Of a stretch of 64,000 nucleotides of DNA, positions 43,401 through 53,345 are shown one piece after another. The notes under the pieces were generated by a model. The model was not told the origin of the DNA, did not search any database, and saw only the letters and a list, made by a program, of their open reading frames with translations. Every line of letters starts with the position of its first letter. Positions within the stretch are counted from its first letter, which is position 1. The stretch comes from Oryzias latipes (taxonomy: Eukaryota; Chordata; Actinopteri; Beloniformes; Adrianichthyidae), in the NCBI RefSeq assembly GCF_002234675.1, contig NC_019877.2, positions 1,936,041 through 2,000,040 of the forward strand. The letters run 5' to 3'. Made by a program: the position numbers and the translations under genes.

Positions 43401-44967
43401 AGACTCACTTTAGTTTTGAATTTGTCTTCTTTAATTTTACTCTTTTGTGCTTCAATTATTAAAAATTCAGATTTGTTGTGTTAGTTTAGTGAATGTCCAG
43501 CAGGGGGCAGTCTAAGCTGACAGCTTTTGTTTCATTTAGTTATCTGGAGTTAAAAAAAATGTTTTTATTGTTTTCATCTTGTCTTAATCCTCATATTTAG
43601 TTTAATGTTTCCCTCTAAGAAGCAATTTGTCTGTTTATCAGGTTTTAACGTCATCTATCTGCCGTTCGCTGACGACTTCAGGACTCTGGATCTTCCTCGA
43701 TGTCCGTACGCCTCACAGATGCAGGTCAACAAGATGAAGGAGATCATCTCAAAGCTGCGCTTCAAATACAGGTGCGTCCAGAGGAACCCCCAGGTGTCTT
43801 TATGTTCAGGAAGTATGATGAGTCGGATCTGGAGGTTACACATTCACGTGTCTCTGCAGGAGCGACGCCTTCGAGAACCCGGTCATTCAGAAGCACTTCA
43901 GGAACCTGGAGGCCTTGGCTCTGGACATGGTGGCTCCAGAGGAAATAGAGGACCTCATCAGTAAGATTCTGACCCAAAAAGAGAAATGGCAATCTGGTTT
44001 TCTGTGTGGTTACCTCTGACCGTCTGATGTTTCCTGCTTCAGTGCCAAAGGTGGAGCAGATTGACCAACGCCTGGGTCCTCTGGTCCAGGAGTTCAAAGA
44101 CCTGGTCTACCCTGCAGATTATAATCCAGAAACAAAACCAGCCGCTAAACGGAAAACAGGTAAAGGAAGAACGACAACTCTGGCCAGAACTCTGATTAAA
44201 AATGGTGTTTTTACATCTTCTTCTATGGTTTTTTGGTGATGATGGACGACTAACATGAAGGAAATTGGCCTAAAATTGAATTTCTGAGCGTTTATTTATT
44301 CAAATCATAATTATTTTTTATATTCTGTGTTTTGTCGTGTTTTACTGTGAAGCACTTTGTGATTTTTATCTTGAAAGGTGCTAAACAAATAAAGTTTAAT
44401 AGTATTATAATAGAAAAAATACACTGGGCGGACCTTGACCTCCCTGCTCTGAGGCCCCAGCAACATGGAGGGGAAGGGGGGCGGGGTTGTTCTGCACCAA
44501 CAGTCCCACCCGCATCTCAGATGTGAATTTCTAATGAAGTCCTGCCGCTCTGCAGAAAATATGTCCTAAAAAACAATACAGATTGCTGCATCGTTGTAAT
44601 GAAAAGATGCCACTTTATTTTGAAAGAGTTTAATTTGATTCTTTGTTGTCACTTAATTTTGAAAGAGATAAGTTAAATTCTTTCAAAATAAAGTGACAAC
44701 AATCATGATTGATGACACTTTATTTTGAAAGAATTTAACCAAATTCCAAATCCTCCTGGTGTAGCCGATGCTGGAGCCGGAGCGTCCGAGAAAAAGCCCA
44801 AAGTGGAGCTAACGGAAGACGAGCTGAGGGCCCACGTGCTGAACGGCACTCTGGGAAAGCTGACCGTGCCCGTGCTGAAGGACGCCTGCAAGCAGTTCGG
44901 GGTTCGAACCACCGTCACCAAGAAGCAGGAGCTGATGGACGTGCTGACGTCTCGACTGGGTTCGTGA
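40469..44967 (+). CDS. xrcc6: X-ray repair cross-complementing protein 6 (Ku70)
   Basis: Twelve exons join without a stop to give 611 aa (human: 609): 40469-40541, 40625-40737, 40825-40966, 41079-41330, 41405-41591, 41666-41852, 41937-42105, 42263-42424, 43642-43771, 43860-43960, 44043-44159, 44765-44967. Ku70 pairs with Ku80 as a ring that binds DNA ends and recruits DNA-PKcs for non-homologous end joining in the nucleus. Seen in order: an acidic N-terminus ([15 protein letters not shown]); a von Willebrand-A-like domain from [12 protein letters not shown]; the DNA-encircling beta-barrel core with [21 protein letters not shown] and [15 protein letters not shown]; the C-terminal arm ([19 protein letters not shown]); and a C-terminal SAP domain ([20 protein letters not shown]). 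The acceptor of exon 12 is the least certain border, because a hairpin repeat lies just upstream. Identity is certain by family resemblance. Confidence 0.95.
42545..42985 (+). repeat. dispersed repeat family D, copy 2 (xrcc6 intron 8)
   Basis: Matches 25060-25530. It includes a 16-base C run at 42605-42620 not present in copy 1 and ends near GCGAGCTCGCCACGTTAACG. AT-rich (TATA)n tracts follow at 43028-43078. Confidence 0.65.
44420..44570 (-). repeat. dispersed repeat family A copy (xrcc6 intron 11)
   Basis: The reverse complement reads GAAATTCACATCTGAGATGC, GGGACTGTTGGTGCAGAACA and CCAGTGTATTTTTTC, aligning with 8640-8760. It directly follows a LINE-like 3' end at 44330-44400 (GAAGCACTTTGTGATTTTTA, CTAAACAAATAAAGTTT). 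Confidence 0.5.
44606..44735. repeat. hairpin flanked by direct repeats at the xrcc6 exon 12 acceptor
   Basis: 24-bp arms at 44643-44666 and 44679-44702 pair with one mismatch across a 12-nt loop. The related word GATGMCACTTTATTTTGAAAG occurs directly at about 44608 and 44711, flanking the hairpin. The array ends about 30 bp before the exon 12 acceptor at 44764, within the usual branch-point zone. Confidence 0.65.
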
Positions 44968-45154
44968 GGAGCCGCGATCCCGCCGCCTTGAACCGTCACG
45001 CCAAAGTCCTGCGTCTGGGAGGAACTCAGATTTGTTAAAAGCATGTAGTGTTTGTCTGGAATCAGAAAACAATGTTTCCTTGTTGTATAAAAATGTTTCT
45101 GTCTTAGAGAGCCCTTCAAAGTAAGAGCATGTGAACTTCTCCTTGTGGTTCCAT

Positions 45155-45160
45155 AATAAA
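45155..45160 (+). terminator. xrcc6 polyadenylation signal
   Basis: AATAAA 188 bp after the stop, followed by a GTGTT-rich stretch (GCGTGTTCAG), as expected for cleavage. It lies only about 320 bp upstream of the next gene's start codon. Confidence 0.7.
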
Positions 45161-45479
45161 GCGTGTTCAGTAGAAGCTGTTTCCGCCTCTGCGCGTCTCT
45201 GGGGAGGGCGTGTCTCCTCAAAGCTGCAGCTGCATACCTTCAAGCAGGCGCAGCAGTTTTCCAGCGGAGGCTCGGCCTGCAGGAGGAGTCGGGGCATTTC
45301 TCCTCGTGTGAGTGGCGTCACGGTCCGGCGGGCAGAAAGCAGGCTCTCACATCACTGCAAACATCTACTTTCTAGAGGTGAGGCCTTAAAAACTGACCTT
45401 TGACCTGGATGGGTTTGTGGTGGACGAGCGTTGACCGCCATGTTCACAGCGGTTCTGCTGCAGCAGGTCTGAGCTGAGG

Positions 45480-47777
45480 ATGGAGTTTCTGCGCGGAGTA
45501 GAGGATGCTGGGAAGGCGGCTGCAGGTGAGAAGAGTCCAACGGACGGACGTTTGCCGGTTCTTCTGTTAGCATCGTGACTTGAGTGAGCTCCGTTTCTCA
45601 GGAAAAAGCTTTCCGCTGCTTCTAAAGAACCGTTGGAGGCAAGACTCAACTTGTCTTTGACTTTCCATGTAAACCTACGCAATAATACAAGTTATGATAT
45701 GGATCAGCTCAACGTGGATGAAAAACTAGATTTAAAAAACAGGCACTTTGAATTTTAATTTTTTAATGAAAATTTGAAAATAAGACGAAGATTTAAAAGA
45801 ATTTTTGAAATGTGAAAAATAAAATTGTAAAGAAAAAATTTACATTTAAAACTTTAAAACTACGGAGCTCCTTAAAGGTTATTGGTGTTAAAAAGAAAAT
45901 CAAAGAAGAAGAAAAAATTGCAAATTAGTAAAAATATTAAAAAAAAAATTAATCTTGAAAAAAACATTTATGGAGCACCTAAAGGAACATTATAGATCTA
46001 GAAAGAAAGTTTCTTCAGCATATAGTACACACAAGAAGCTTTTTTAAACGTTGTTTTTTTTATGAAAAATTAAAAATAAGACATTGTAAATTTAAAAGAA
46101 TTGTTGAAAAAAATAAAAAATCAAAATGTTTAAAAAAAAAAAAAGAAGGTAATCTTAAAAGAATTATTGAAACTTGAAATTTGAAACTAACGTTGATGTT
46201 AAAAAGAAAAGCAAAGAAGAAAAAAAAGTGGTAAATCAGGAAAAAAAAAGGTTTAATCTTGAAAGAAATATTTACGGATCCCCTAACGGGACATTATAGT
46301 TCTAGAAAAAGAGTCACTTGTTGTTGGTTTGATTCTGGTTCTGTTTAGTCTGGTGGCTGAAGAGCAACTGTCTCTGGATGGGAGTCGTTGTCATCGTGGG
46401 ATTTATTTTCTACAAACTTTGTCAAAGTAAGTCACAAAATAAAACAATTGAACTATTGAAATATTTTGATTTTCATCTTTTTTTTTTTATTTTAACAAGA
46501 TAAATCCCTCAAAGGAGTAATTTCTTAAAAGCGGGTGATATAACATTGGATCAAATCCTTTCTTCTGGCAGCTCTTCCGGCTCTGATCCGATGGCTCGTC
46601 CGGATCTTCTGCTCCCCCAAAGGTGAGGCTTTGCTCCTCTTTCTGCTCCGTCTCTGACCTGAAACGTCTTCTGACTGTTGCTTCTGTGTCTGCGTCAGGA
46701 ATCCGCCGGCTTTGGGGCTGGATGAGCCTGACAAACATCCGTCGTAAGACCTCAACGTTTCATTGAAGCGTGTAAAAAGGAATCTTTACCAAAATAAAAG
46801 GTTTTTTCTTCCCGTGTCTCAGGAATCCAGAGTCTGGTTAGATGGCTGTTGAGGATTATAGTTTTTTTAAGTGGTGAGTGCTTCCTGCTTTTTTTTTTTT
46901 AACTAAAAGTGGACAAATTATCCAAAGAAACAACAAATATCGCACAAAAAACCCTGTAATAATATAAAAGTCCCACTAAATCTGGAATTTTCCTCTTTGT
47001 CAGGTCTGACCTTCAGGCTGCTGTGGATTTTTACATTCGGCAAAGGTATTAGGAGCTTTTATTTTGGTTTTCCCTTTTTGTTTGTGCAGAATGCATCAAA
47101 AAATGTCATCATTCTAAACATGAAAATGAGTCCGTTGGTCTCCAATCCTCCTAAATATAACGGCCACAGCTGTTAAAGGAAACAAGGACAAACATAACAA
47201 AATTCCAATTTGATTAGGATTGAATTCTGAAGGAGCAAAGGTGATGACAATGTGTTGGTTTAAAATAAAAAAAAACATGTGCTTCAAAAAGAGTCAAGTT
47301 TTCGGTTGAATAGATCATGTTTGTTTTTTTTAATTTAAATTAAAAAGGTTAAAATAAAAGTCAGGACATCAAACAGAGGAAATGGCACAAACTCAAAAAA
47401 AACCATCCCAAATAAACAAAAATGTGTGAAAATTTGTCCAATTCAGTGAGAAAAAATGTTGGTTTCCTCTGAAACAGATGCAGAAACTGTCAGATTTAAG
47501 GTGGAATGAGATGTTTTTTAAGAACAGACTCCATGCAGCTAAAGTGTTTCTGAAATGAGAACTGATGTCCAACAATGTTCTTTTTTTTTTGGTCTGTCTG
47601 GGCTCCAAAGGATCTTCAAAGTCTCCGAAGGGTCCAGAACCTGTCCTGACCAAGGTGAAGCAGGTCCTCCTGGGACCCCCTGGGGGAGGACCCACCTCCT
47701 TATTGGGATCCTTGTTAGGCAGTAGAACCGGAGAGGCGAAGGCCCCCGCCGGCCCTCTACTGCAGAGCACCAAGTAG
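45480..47777 (+). CDS. unrecognised small membrane protein encoded by phase-1 micro-exons
   Basis: Seven exons join in one frame: 45480-45525, 46349-46426, 46572-46622, 46699-46743, 46823-46873, 47004-47045, 47611-47777 (159 aa). All six introns are GT-AG and phase 1, and the five internal exons (78, 51, 45, 51, 42 nt) are multiples of three, so any could be skipped without a frameshift. The N-terminus MEFLRGVEDAG precedes a strong transmembrane helix (about 23-40, LWMGVVVIVGFIFYKL). Residues 42-104 are short Trp/Arg-rich hydrophobic segments, one per exon. Exons 3 and 5 match (ALIRWLVRI versus SLVRWLLRI) and are the same length, suggesting exon duplication. The tail (105-159) is Gly/Pro/Lys-rich, with VLTKVKQVLLGPPGGG. 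I do not recognise the family. Topology suggests a single-pass protein plus amphipathic membrane-surface helices. It lies between xrcc6 and josd1 on the same strand. Chance assembly of six phase-matched introns is unlikely, but expression is unproven. Confidence 0.65.
45745..46315 (+). repeat. ~290-bp AT-rich tandem duplication in intron 1 of the micro-exon gene
   Basis: 45745-46015 and 46045-46315 are diverged direct copies. Landmarks are GGAGCACCTAAAGGAACATT versus GGATCCCCTAACGGGACATT; TATAGATCTAGAAA versus TATAGTTCTAGAAA; and AAGAAAATCAAAGAAGAAG versus AAGAAAAGCAAAGAAGAA. It ends just before exon 2. Confidence 0.65.
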
Positions 47778-47959
47778 AGCGTGGACGGAGACGGTGACAC
47801 CCCCATGACACGTGTCCATGACATCAGCGGGGAGTTTGACCCGCGTCTTCCTGCAAAGACGTGTGGCGTTTCCTGCAGGATGCAGATAATCATCGAACCT
47901 TCTGATCTCTTTGTCGTTTTTTTTCTCTTCTTTATTTTTTTAAAAAATTCACCATTTAG

Positions 47960-48180
47960 GTTGGGGGGGGGGGGGTTTGGCGTGGAGCAACCCCTTCCCC
48001 CCTTCCCTCCACTACCTTACACCACAACATTACTGGGGTAACAAAAGCGGCGAGCAAGGTTGGAGCGGATGCATCACAACGGCGAGCTTGTGGCCCCGCC
48101 CATCGCAGTTTCTGGGTTTTTTTCCCCCCGTCTGCTCTTGATTCACAACTATTTGAATAAAGCAATTTTCTCTGATAATA
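47960..48180 (+). repeat. dispersed repeat family A copy
   Basis: Shares GTGGAGCAACCCCTTCCCCC, CGAGCTTGTGGCCCCGCCCA, GTCTGCTCTTGATTCACAAC and TTTGAATAAAGC. The AATAAA at 48156-48161 may serve as a polyadenylation signal for the upstream micro-exon gene. Confidence 0.5.
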
Positions 48181-48184
48181 CTTC

Positions 48185-49245
48185 GATTAAACTGGATCCA
48201 AGCGCAGCGTAACCATGGAAACGTGCACAGAATTGACTTTGATTGGCTTCTGGGTGAACATCTCAGTCGATGAAAAGGGCCGTCGACGCATCGTCCCTGC
48301 GTCAGATCCAACGTTTGACATATTTACTGATGAAGACCCTGATGAAGGTCAGAAAGTCTGTGAAAAATATTTGCCTGATTAATTTTAATCATCAAAAACG
48401 ACTGGAAGAAGATAAGAACAACTAATAAACGAAGCTTTAGTGCCTCTTTCATTAGAAACACATTTCAGGAACAACAACTAAAATAAAGATGAAACAAATT
48501 GTGAAAATATTTTGGAATAAAACCTTTTAATCAGGAAAAATGGGATTTTAGTTAGCGTTGGAACATGAAAAAGAAAATGTAAGATGTACTTAAAATAAAA
48601 AACTCAGTGAGTGACACAAAGGCAGATTTTTGACACTTTTATTCAACATGTAATCCATTAAACATAAAAGTTATTAGTTATGTCTTTGCTGCTTTATAAC
48701 CTCAAAAATAATGTGTTCCTAGAATGCATTACTCCTGTAATGCTGTTAACAAATTTAACATTCATGTTTAGATTCATTTTAAACCAAATTCTTTAAATTT
48801 AAAAGGATAAATTTGAGCATTTTTTAAGCTTTGGGCTTTCAAGATTTAACAGTATTTGTTGAATAGGTCTTTTTAAAATTCACATCTGGTTTTATTTTGT
48901 TAACCTGGAAGTATTCGCTGTAAATGGGGGGTTTATCTGAGCTTGTTTTAATACGTTTTGGGGATTTCTTTAGCCTTTTTTAAATTTAAATTTGTATCAT
49001 TTTTTTCTTCCTGTTAAGTGATTCTATTCTAGTATTTCAATGGGTGATCATATCAATAATTTCAGTCATTTTTTACACTTTTTGGGGCATCTTTAAAAAT
49101 ACATCTTTAGCAAATGCTTGTTTATTTTATTCTGAAATTAATAGTAAATACTAAGAATGAACAAACCAAATTAAAAGAGAAAAAACGTAAAATATTTATG
49201 ATAGTGAGAGAAACTGCTGTAAAAGTAAGTAAATTTAATGGGGAA
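48185..49245. other. intergenic, no gene seen
   Basis: AT-rich spacer between the micro-exon gene and the josd1 promoter. No exon, tRNA-like or element signature was recognised. Confidence 0.4.
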
Positions 49246-49249
49246 TTTC

Positions 49250-50231
49250 ACAGGTTGAAGGTGCGCGTGAGAGTCGCCCCTCCCCTTTCACTGACGCAGG
49301 CTCTGACGGTCACGTGGAGCCTGTGGAAACTCACTGCGCATGTCAGCGTTCGCACGGACAGGAGAAAGACTCATCGGGACCAAAGTGGGCAAATAAACGT
49401 ACTTTAGGTGGTTTTTGGAGCGACGAACGGCTGGGTTTACATCTCACAGCGCCTCCTTAAAGTCCCGTTCGGACAAAGCCGTTTGGAAACGGACGAGTAA
49501 GTGTCCAAAACATGAAGTTTAGAGGCCAGGCGTTGTGTGTTCGCCGTAGAAACGGGAGTCACGGAGTAGCAGACTCAGTCTGGCTAAAACGCTAAATATC
49601 TTCAGGGACGTGAAGAAGAAATCCCATCTGTTTGTGTGGTTCTGCGCGGTCACGGAGGCAGTTCCTCCGGTGTGTGTGCGTGTTAGCGTCCGTGGCTGGT
49701 TTAGGCTAGCACACTGACTGGACTGCTTGTTTCCTCTGATCCAGTCAGTCTTCGCTGTTTACTTTCTGCCTATTTCTGGGTCTGCTGACCAGGAGGAGGC
49801 TGGAGCTTCACGGCAGGCTGTTCATCCGTCACAAACACTTTCAAAGTCTCCTACAAGTGTCTAATTTCATACTTTGACTCAATGAAAGCCTTCAAAACAT
49901 TTGTGTTTTAGGTGCTAATCTGGATTCAAACATCTGCAGAGGAAGCCCAGCGGTCTGAGGATGGAAGGAGCTGCAGATCTTCAGGAAGAAGCTCCCGAGT
50001 CTTCAGTTTGAGGCTACAATCTGCTTTAATCTGCAGGATTAAGGAAATATTCCTAACTGAACTCTTCCTTGAGTTTGGTGGTGGCAGCAGGAGCTCGTTT
50101 CCCCCCATAGGCCTAGCTGCTCTCTTCCTGGATGGTGAGGGGGTTGCCATGGTTACCGTTGCTGTGCCACTGATGTAGCGTCCTGAAGTGGTAGGGGTTG
50201 GGGTGGAGCTGGAGGAGGAGGACGTGCAGGA
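49250..50231 (+). promoter_or_regulatory. josd1 promoter and 5' untranslated exons
   Basis: CpG-containing sequence from about 49255 leads to a probable leader exon ending at donor GGACGA|GTAAGT (49496). A second 5' exon opens at acceptor GTGTTTTAG (49911) and runs into the coding exon. The leader contains upstream ATGs, for example near 49960 and 50150, so translation may be tuned by short upstream frames. The transcription start is not placed. Confidence 0.45.
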
Positions 50232-53200
50232 ATGGGAAGTGCTCCGTACCCAGCCGGTGAGTGGAGGGAGAAAGGGCGAGGCGGCCTGCAGGAGCTGGGC
50301 TGCATGCCGTGGAAAGTCAACAAGCAGAAAGGAGGAGGAGGAGGAGGAGAGGGGGCGGGGGCAGAGAGGAGGCACGGGGATTACAGGGACGTTCAGCAGC
50401 GGGATCTCTCATCCTCCTCTTCCTCACTTACACCCCCTGCTCCTCCCCGACCTCCCCCGGCGATTTACCACGAGAAGCAGCGGCGAGAGCTGTGCGCTCT
50501 GCACGCGCTCAACAACGTCTTCCAGGACGGGACGGCCTTCAGTCGGGACGCCCTGCAGGAGATATACCAAAGGTGAGGATGGCGTCCGCGAACATCTGGA
50601 TTCCACGTGACGCGTGGCGGCACGTGATGACGAAGAATGTGTGGATGAACTTTCACAGGCTTTCTCCCAGCACCATGGTGACGCCTCACAAAAAGAGCAT
50701 GCTGGGAAACGGGAACTACGACGTCAACGTCATCATGGCTGCCCTGCAGACCCGAGGGTTCGAGGCCGTTTGGTGGGATAAAAGAAGGTCGGCAGAACGT
50801 TTCTTCTTCGGTTTTTGCTTTCCAGATGTAGTAAATTAAAGAAAAATCATCCTTTTTTTTTGCCTCATCTTCAAAAATGTTTTTTTTTTAACCAACAGAA
50901 GAACATTCCAGGTGGTTTTTAGATTTTTAAGGATTGAAATCCTTAAAAAGTACATTCAAATAGAATATTTAACAAAAACTGACCTCCAATTCAGGTTTTA
51001 TGGTTCATGAAAGTGTTTACGGAGACAAAAAAATGTTTTTTTTCCCATTACATTTCCTGTGGCCCTCTAGTGGTGACCAGGCGAACTGCCCCGCTCTCTG
51101 TCACTTTCGTTTCTGAACAGGTTTCAGTCTGGAAGTTTCACCTGTTCATGGAGGAGTTGTTTTGCTTTGAATCTGAGCTCATGACAGTTGCAACATTTCA
51201 GAATAAAAGCAGCCTTATTGTCTGGAACAAAACCGACTCATTTACTAAACAACATAAATGATTCCAACTGAAATGTGGCAAAAAACAGAGACTTCCTCAG
51301 AACCTCCGTGTCATTCAGAGTTAGAAATTCCCTAAAGCGATGAGAGAAATCAATCAACTAATCAGTTGTTAATTATAACAAATGAATAGAAGGTTAAACA
51401 AACGATTTCCTAATAGTAATATTGATTATAGTACGTTATTCATCTTGATGAAGTGCAGATGAGATCAGGAAACCTCACAGACATGCCTGCGCAGGAAGAG
51501 GACTTTTATTTTGAAATGTCAACACAGATATTTTGAAGTTTCTGGTTAGTCAAAAGTGGTTTCAGCAGATGTCTTGGAGCCCATTTCAGATCACACACAT
51601 GTCTGCCCTTTGATGCAAACAAAACAAGCAAAGTCGTAAAATCAGACAAAAATCAAAAATCAAAGCCGTTTGACTGTTCGGGGGGGTCGTTTTAACTAAA
51701 AGGGAAGCATTTTTTAACTTTCTCAGTGGTTTTGTCTTTTTGTTACAAATCTGCGTCAGCCTGACCATAAAAACATGGAAGTTTAATCTCCTTCTTGTTG
51801 TAAATATTACTGACAGAGCCGTAAACGTGCGTCTTCATTTTACTGTCAAATTAATTTAAAAAAAACGTCATTTTTTTGCTCTCTTTTTTTGTAGAGTTGT
51901 CGGGGGTAACCACCAAATAAAACGTCCTAAATGAATCACATTTTAAGTATTAATGTTATTTAAGTCATCTGACCATCACTTTGTAAAAAAAACCCACTTC
52001 AGATGTGATTATTGTCAAAACTTTGAATTTCTTCCGCCTTCAGGGACGTCGGCAGCATCGAGTTGTCCAACGTGGAAGGTTTCATCCTGAACGTACCGTC
52101 CAACCTCCGCTGGGGGCCCCTTCGCCTGCCGCTCAAGCGCCAGCACTGGATCGGGGTCAAAGAGGTGGGCGGAGTCTATTACAACCTGGACTCCAAGCTA
52201 CGCAACCCTCAGCCCATCGGGAGCCCGGATGAGCTCAGGTGAGAGCGCTCGCCGCAAAGCCCCCAAGGTGTGTCCCTAAAGGGAGGGAGGGCAGACGATG
52301 AGGTTCAGACGCGTCATTAAAAGTAGGCGGAGCTTGCCGACCCACACGTCCAGCATTCAAAACATTTGACAGATGTACAAATGCGGTGTCGCCTGCTTTC
52401 AAGTGGGCGGGGCTTCTAACAAGCTCACTCCTGATTGCCCAGAGTGGTTGCCATAGAAACTCAAATCAACTTGGACCAATCACTGCTCACTCATGTCGCC
52501 TGGTTCCAACAGGGCGGCGTCCGTATCACATAAACAGCATTTTCTCTGGACACTCGCTCGCTGCAGTTACGTCAGCGTGGTTAACGGACGCCCTGATGAG
52601 CAACCCCCCCCCAGTCCAAAAACGAATCCTTCTTCATTCATATAGACGTCACAGACAAAACAGGAAGTGGTTGTACGGCGAAACTGAAATAGACAATATC
52701 TCTCCTCCAACAAGAAGAACAGACTGTACTTTTTTTAAAGATCTTTATTGTTGGTTCAAAACAAAATTAGGATCTCTGGTCCCGGGCCAGCCAATTAAAG
52801 AGCAATAAATAGAAAAACATGATTAAAATAAACCAAAATACAACTTTCATGATGGTGACCTTTAGAGGAACTCTTCTGCTTCCTCTATTAAAGACCCACT
52901 CTGGTTATTGTGCTATTTTTCTGATGATGGAGGACATTTATAAAGATAATTCAGCTGTTCTTAAGTAGCCGTTTGAAAAAGCTGTAAAACTGCTCACTGC
53001 ACACCTTAAACCCTTTTTCTGTCGTCTAAACTCTCAAAGTTGAAAGCTTCATGGAAAAAGAAGTCCAGGATTAGAAACAAAAGTGTGATCAGAGATTTGT
53101 GCTGAAACCATTGTGAGCACAGAGGAGGTTGATTGACAGTTCTCTAGATCCAATCAAGAGGCAGAACACTGAATAAAAAAATCTGCGTTTTCGTCTAAAT

Positions 53201-53345
53201 CCAGCTTCACATGTGTGGATCTCTTCTCCTGTTTTGTGGACGCAGGAAGTTTCTGCGCCAGCAGCTGCGAGGGAAAAACTGTGAACTCCTGTTGGTCGTC
53301 TCCGAGGAGGTGGAGGCGCACCAGACGTGGCGGTCTGACGGATGA
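50232..53345 (+). CDS. josd1: Josephin-domain deubiquitinase, Josd1
   Basis: Four exons, all joined at phase 2: 50232-50572, 50659-50787, 52044-52238, 53246-53345, giving 254 aa. Machado-Joseph-type cysteine proteases remove ubiquitin; JOSD1 is membrane-associated and linked to membrane dynamics. Catalytic Cys88 lies in [14 protein letters not shown], His191 in LKRQHWIGV, and the third acid, Asp206, in YYNLDSK; all three are present. [18 protein letters not shown] and HLPL-like core motifs distinguish it from JOSD2. The start at 50232 has a better context (GGAATGG). It also keeps the Cys before PWK that human JOSD1 has, whereas a start at 50304 (230 aa, MPWKVNK) would lose it. The linker before the domain is expanded by Gly, Ser and Pro runs, making it longer than human (202 aa). 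The C-terminus TWRSDG matches the family's short tail. Confidence 0.93.
52320..52590 (+). repeat. dispersed repeat family B, copy 2 (josd1 intron 3)
   Basis: TTGGACCAATCACTGC, GGTTCCAACAGGGCGGCGTC and CATTTTCTCTGGACA match 20400-20510 and the reverse complement of 60600-60700. Confidence 0.6.

Noticed and set aside
50261-50839. 192-codon + frame running through josd1 exons 1-2 and the intron between
   Set aside because: Reads the exon in the wrong frame; the Josephin catalytic motifs are in the spliced frame.
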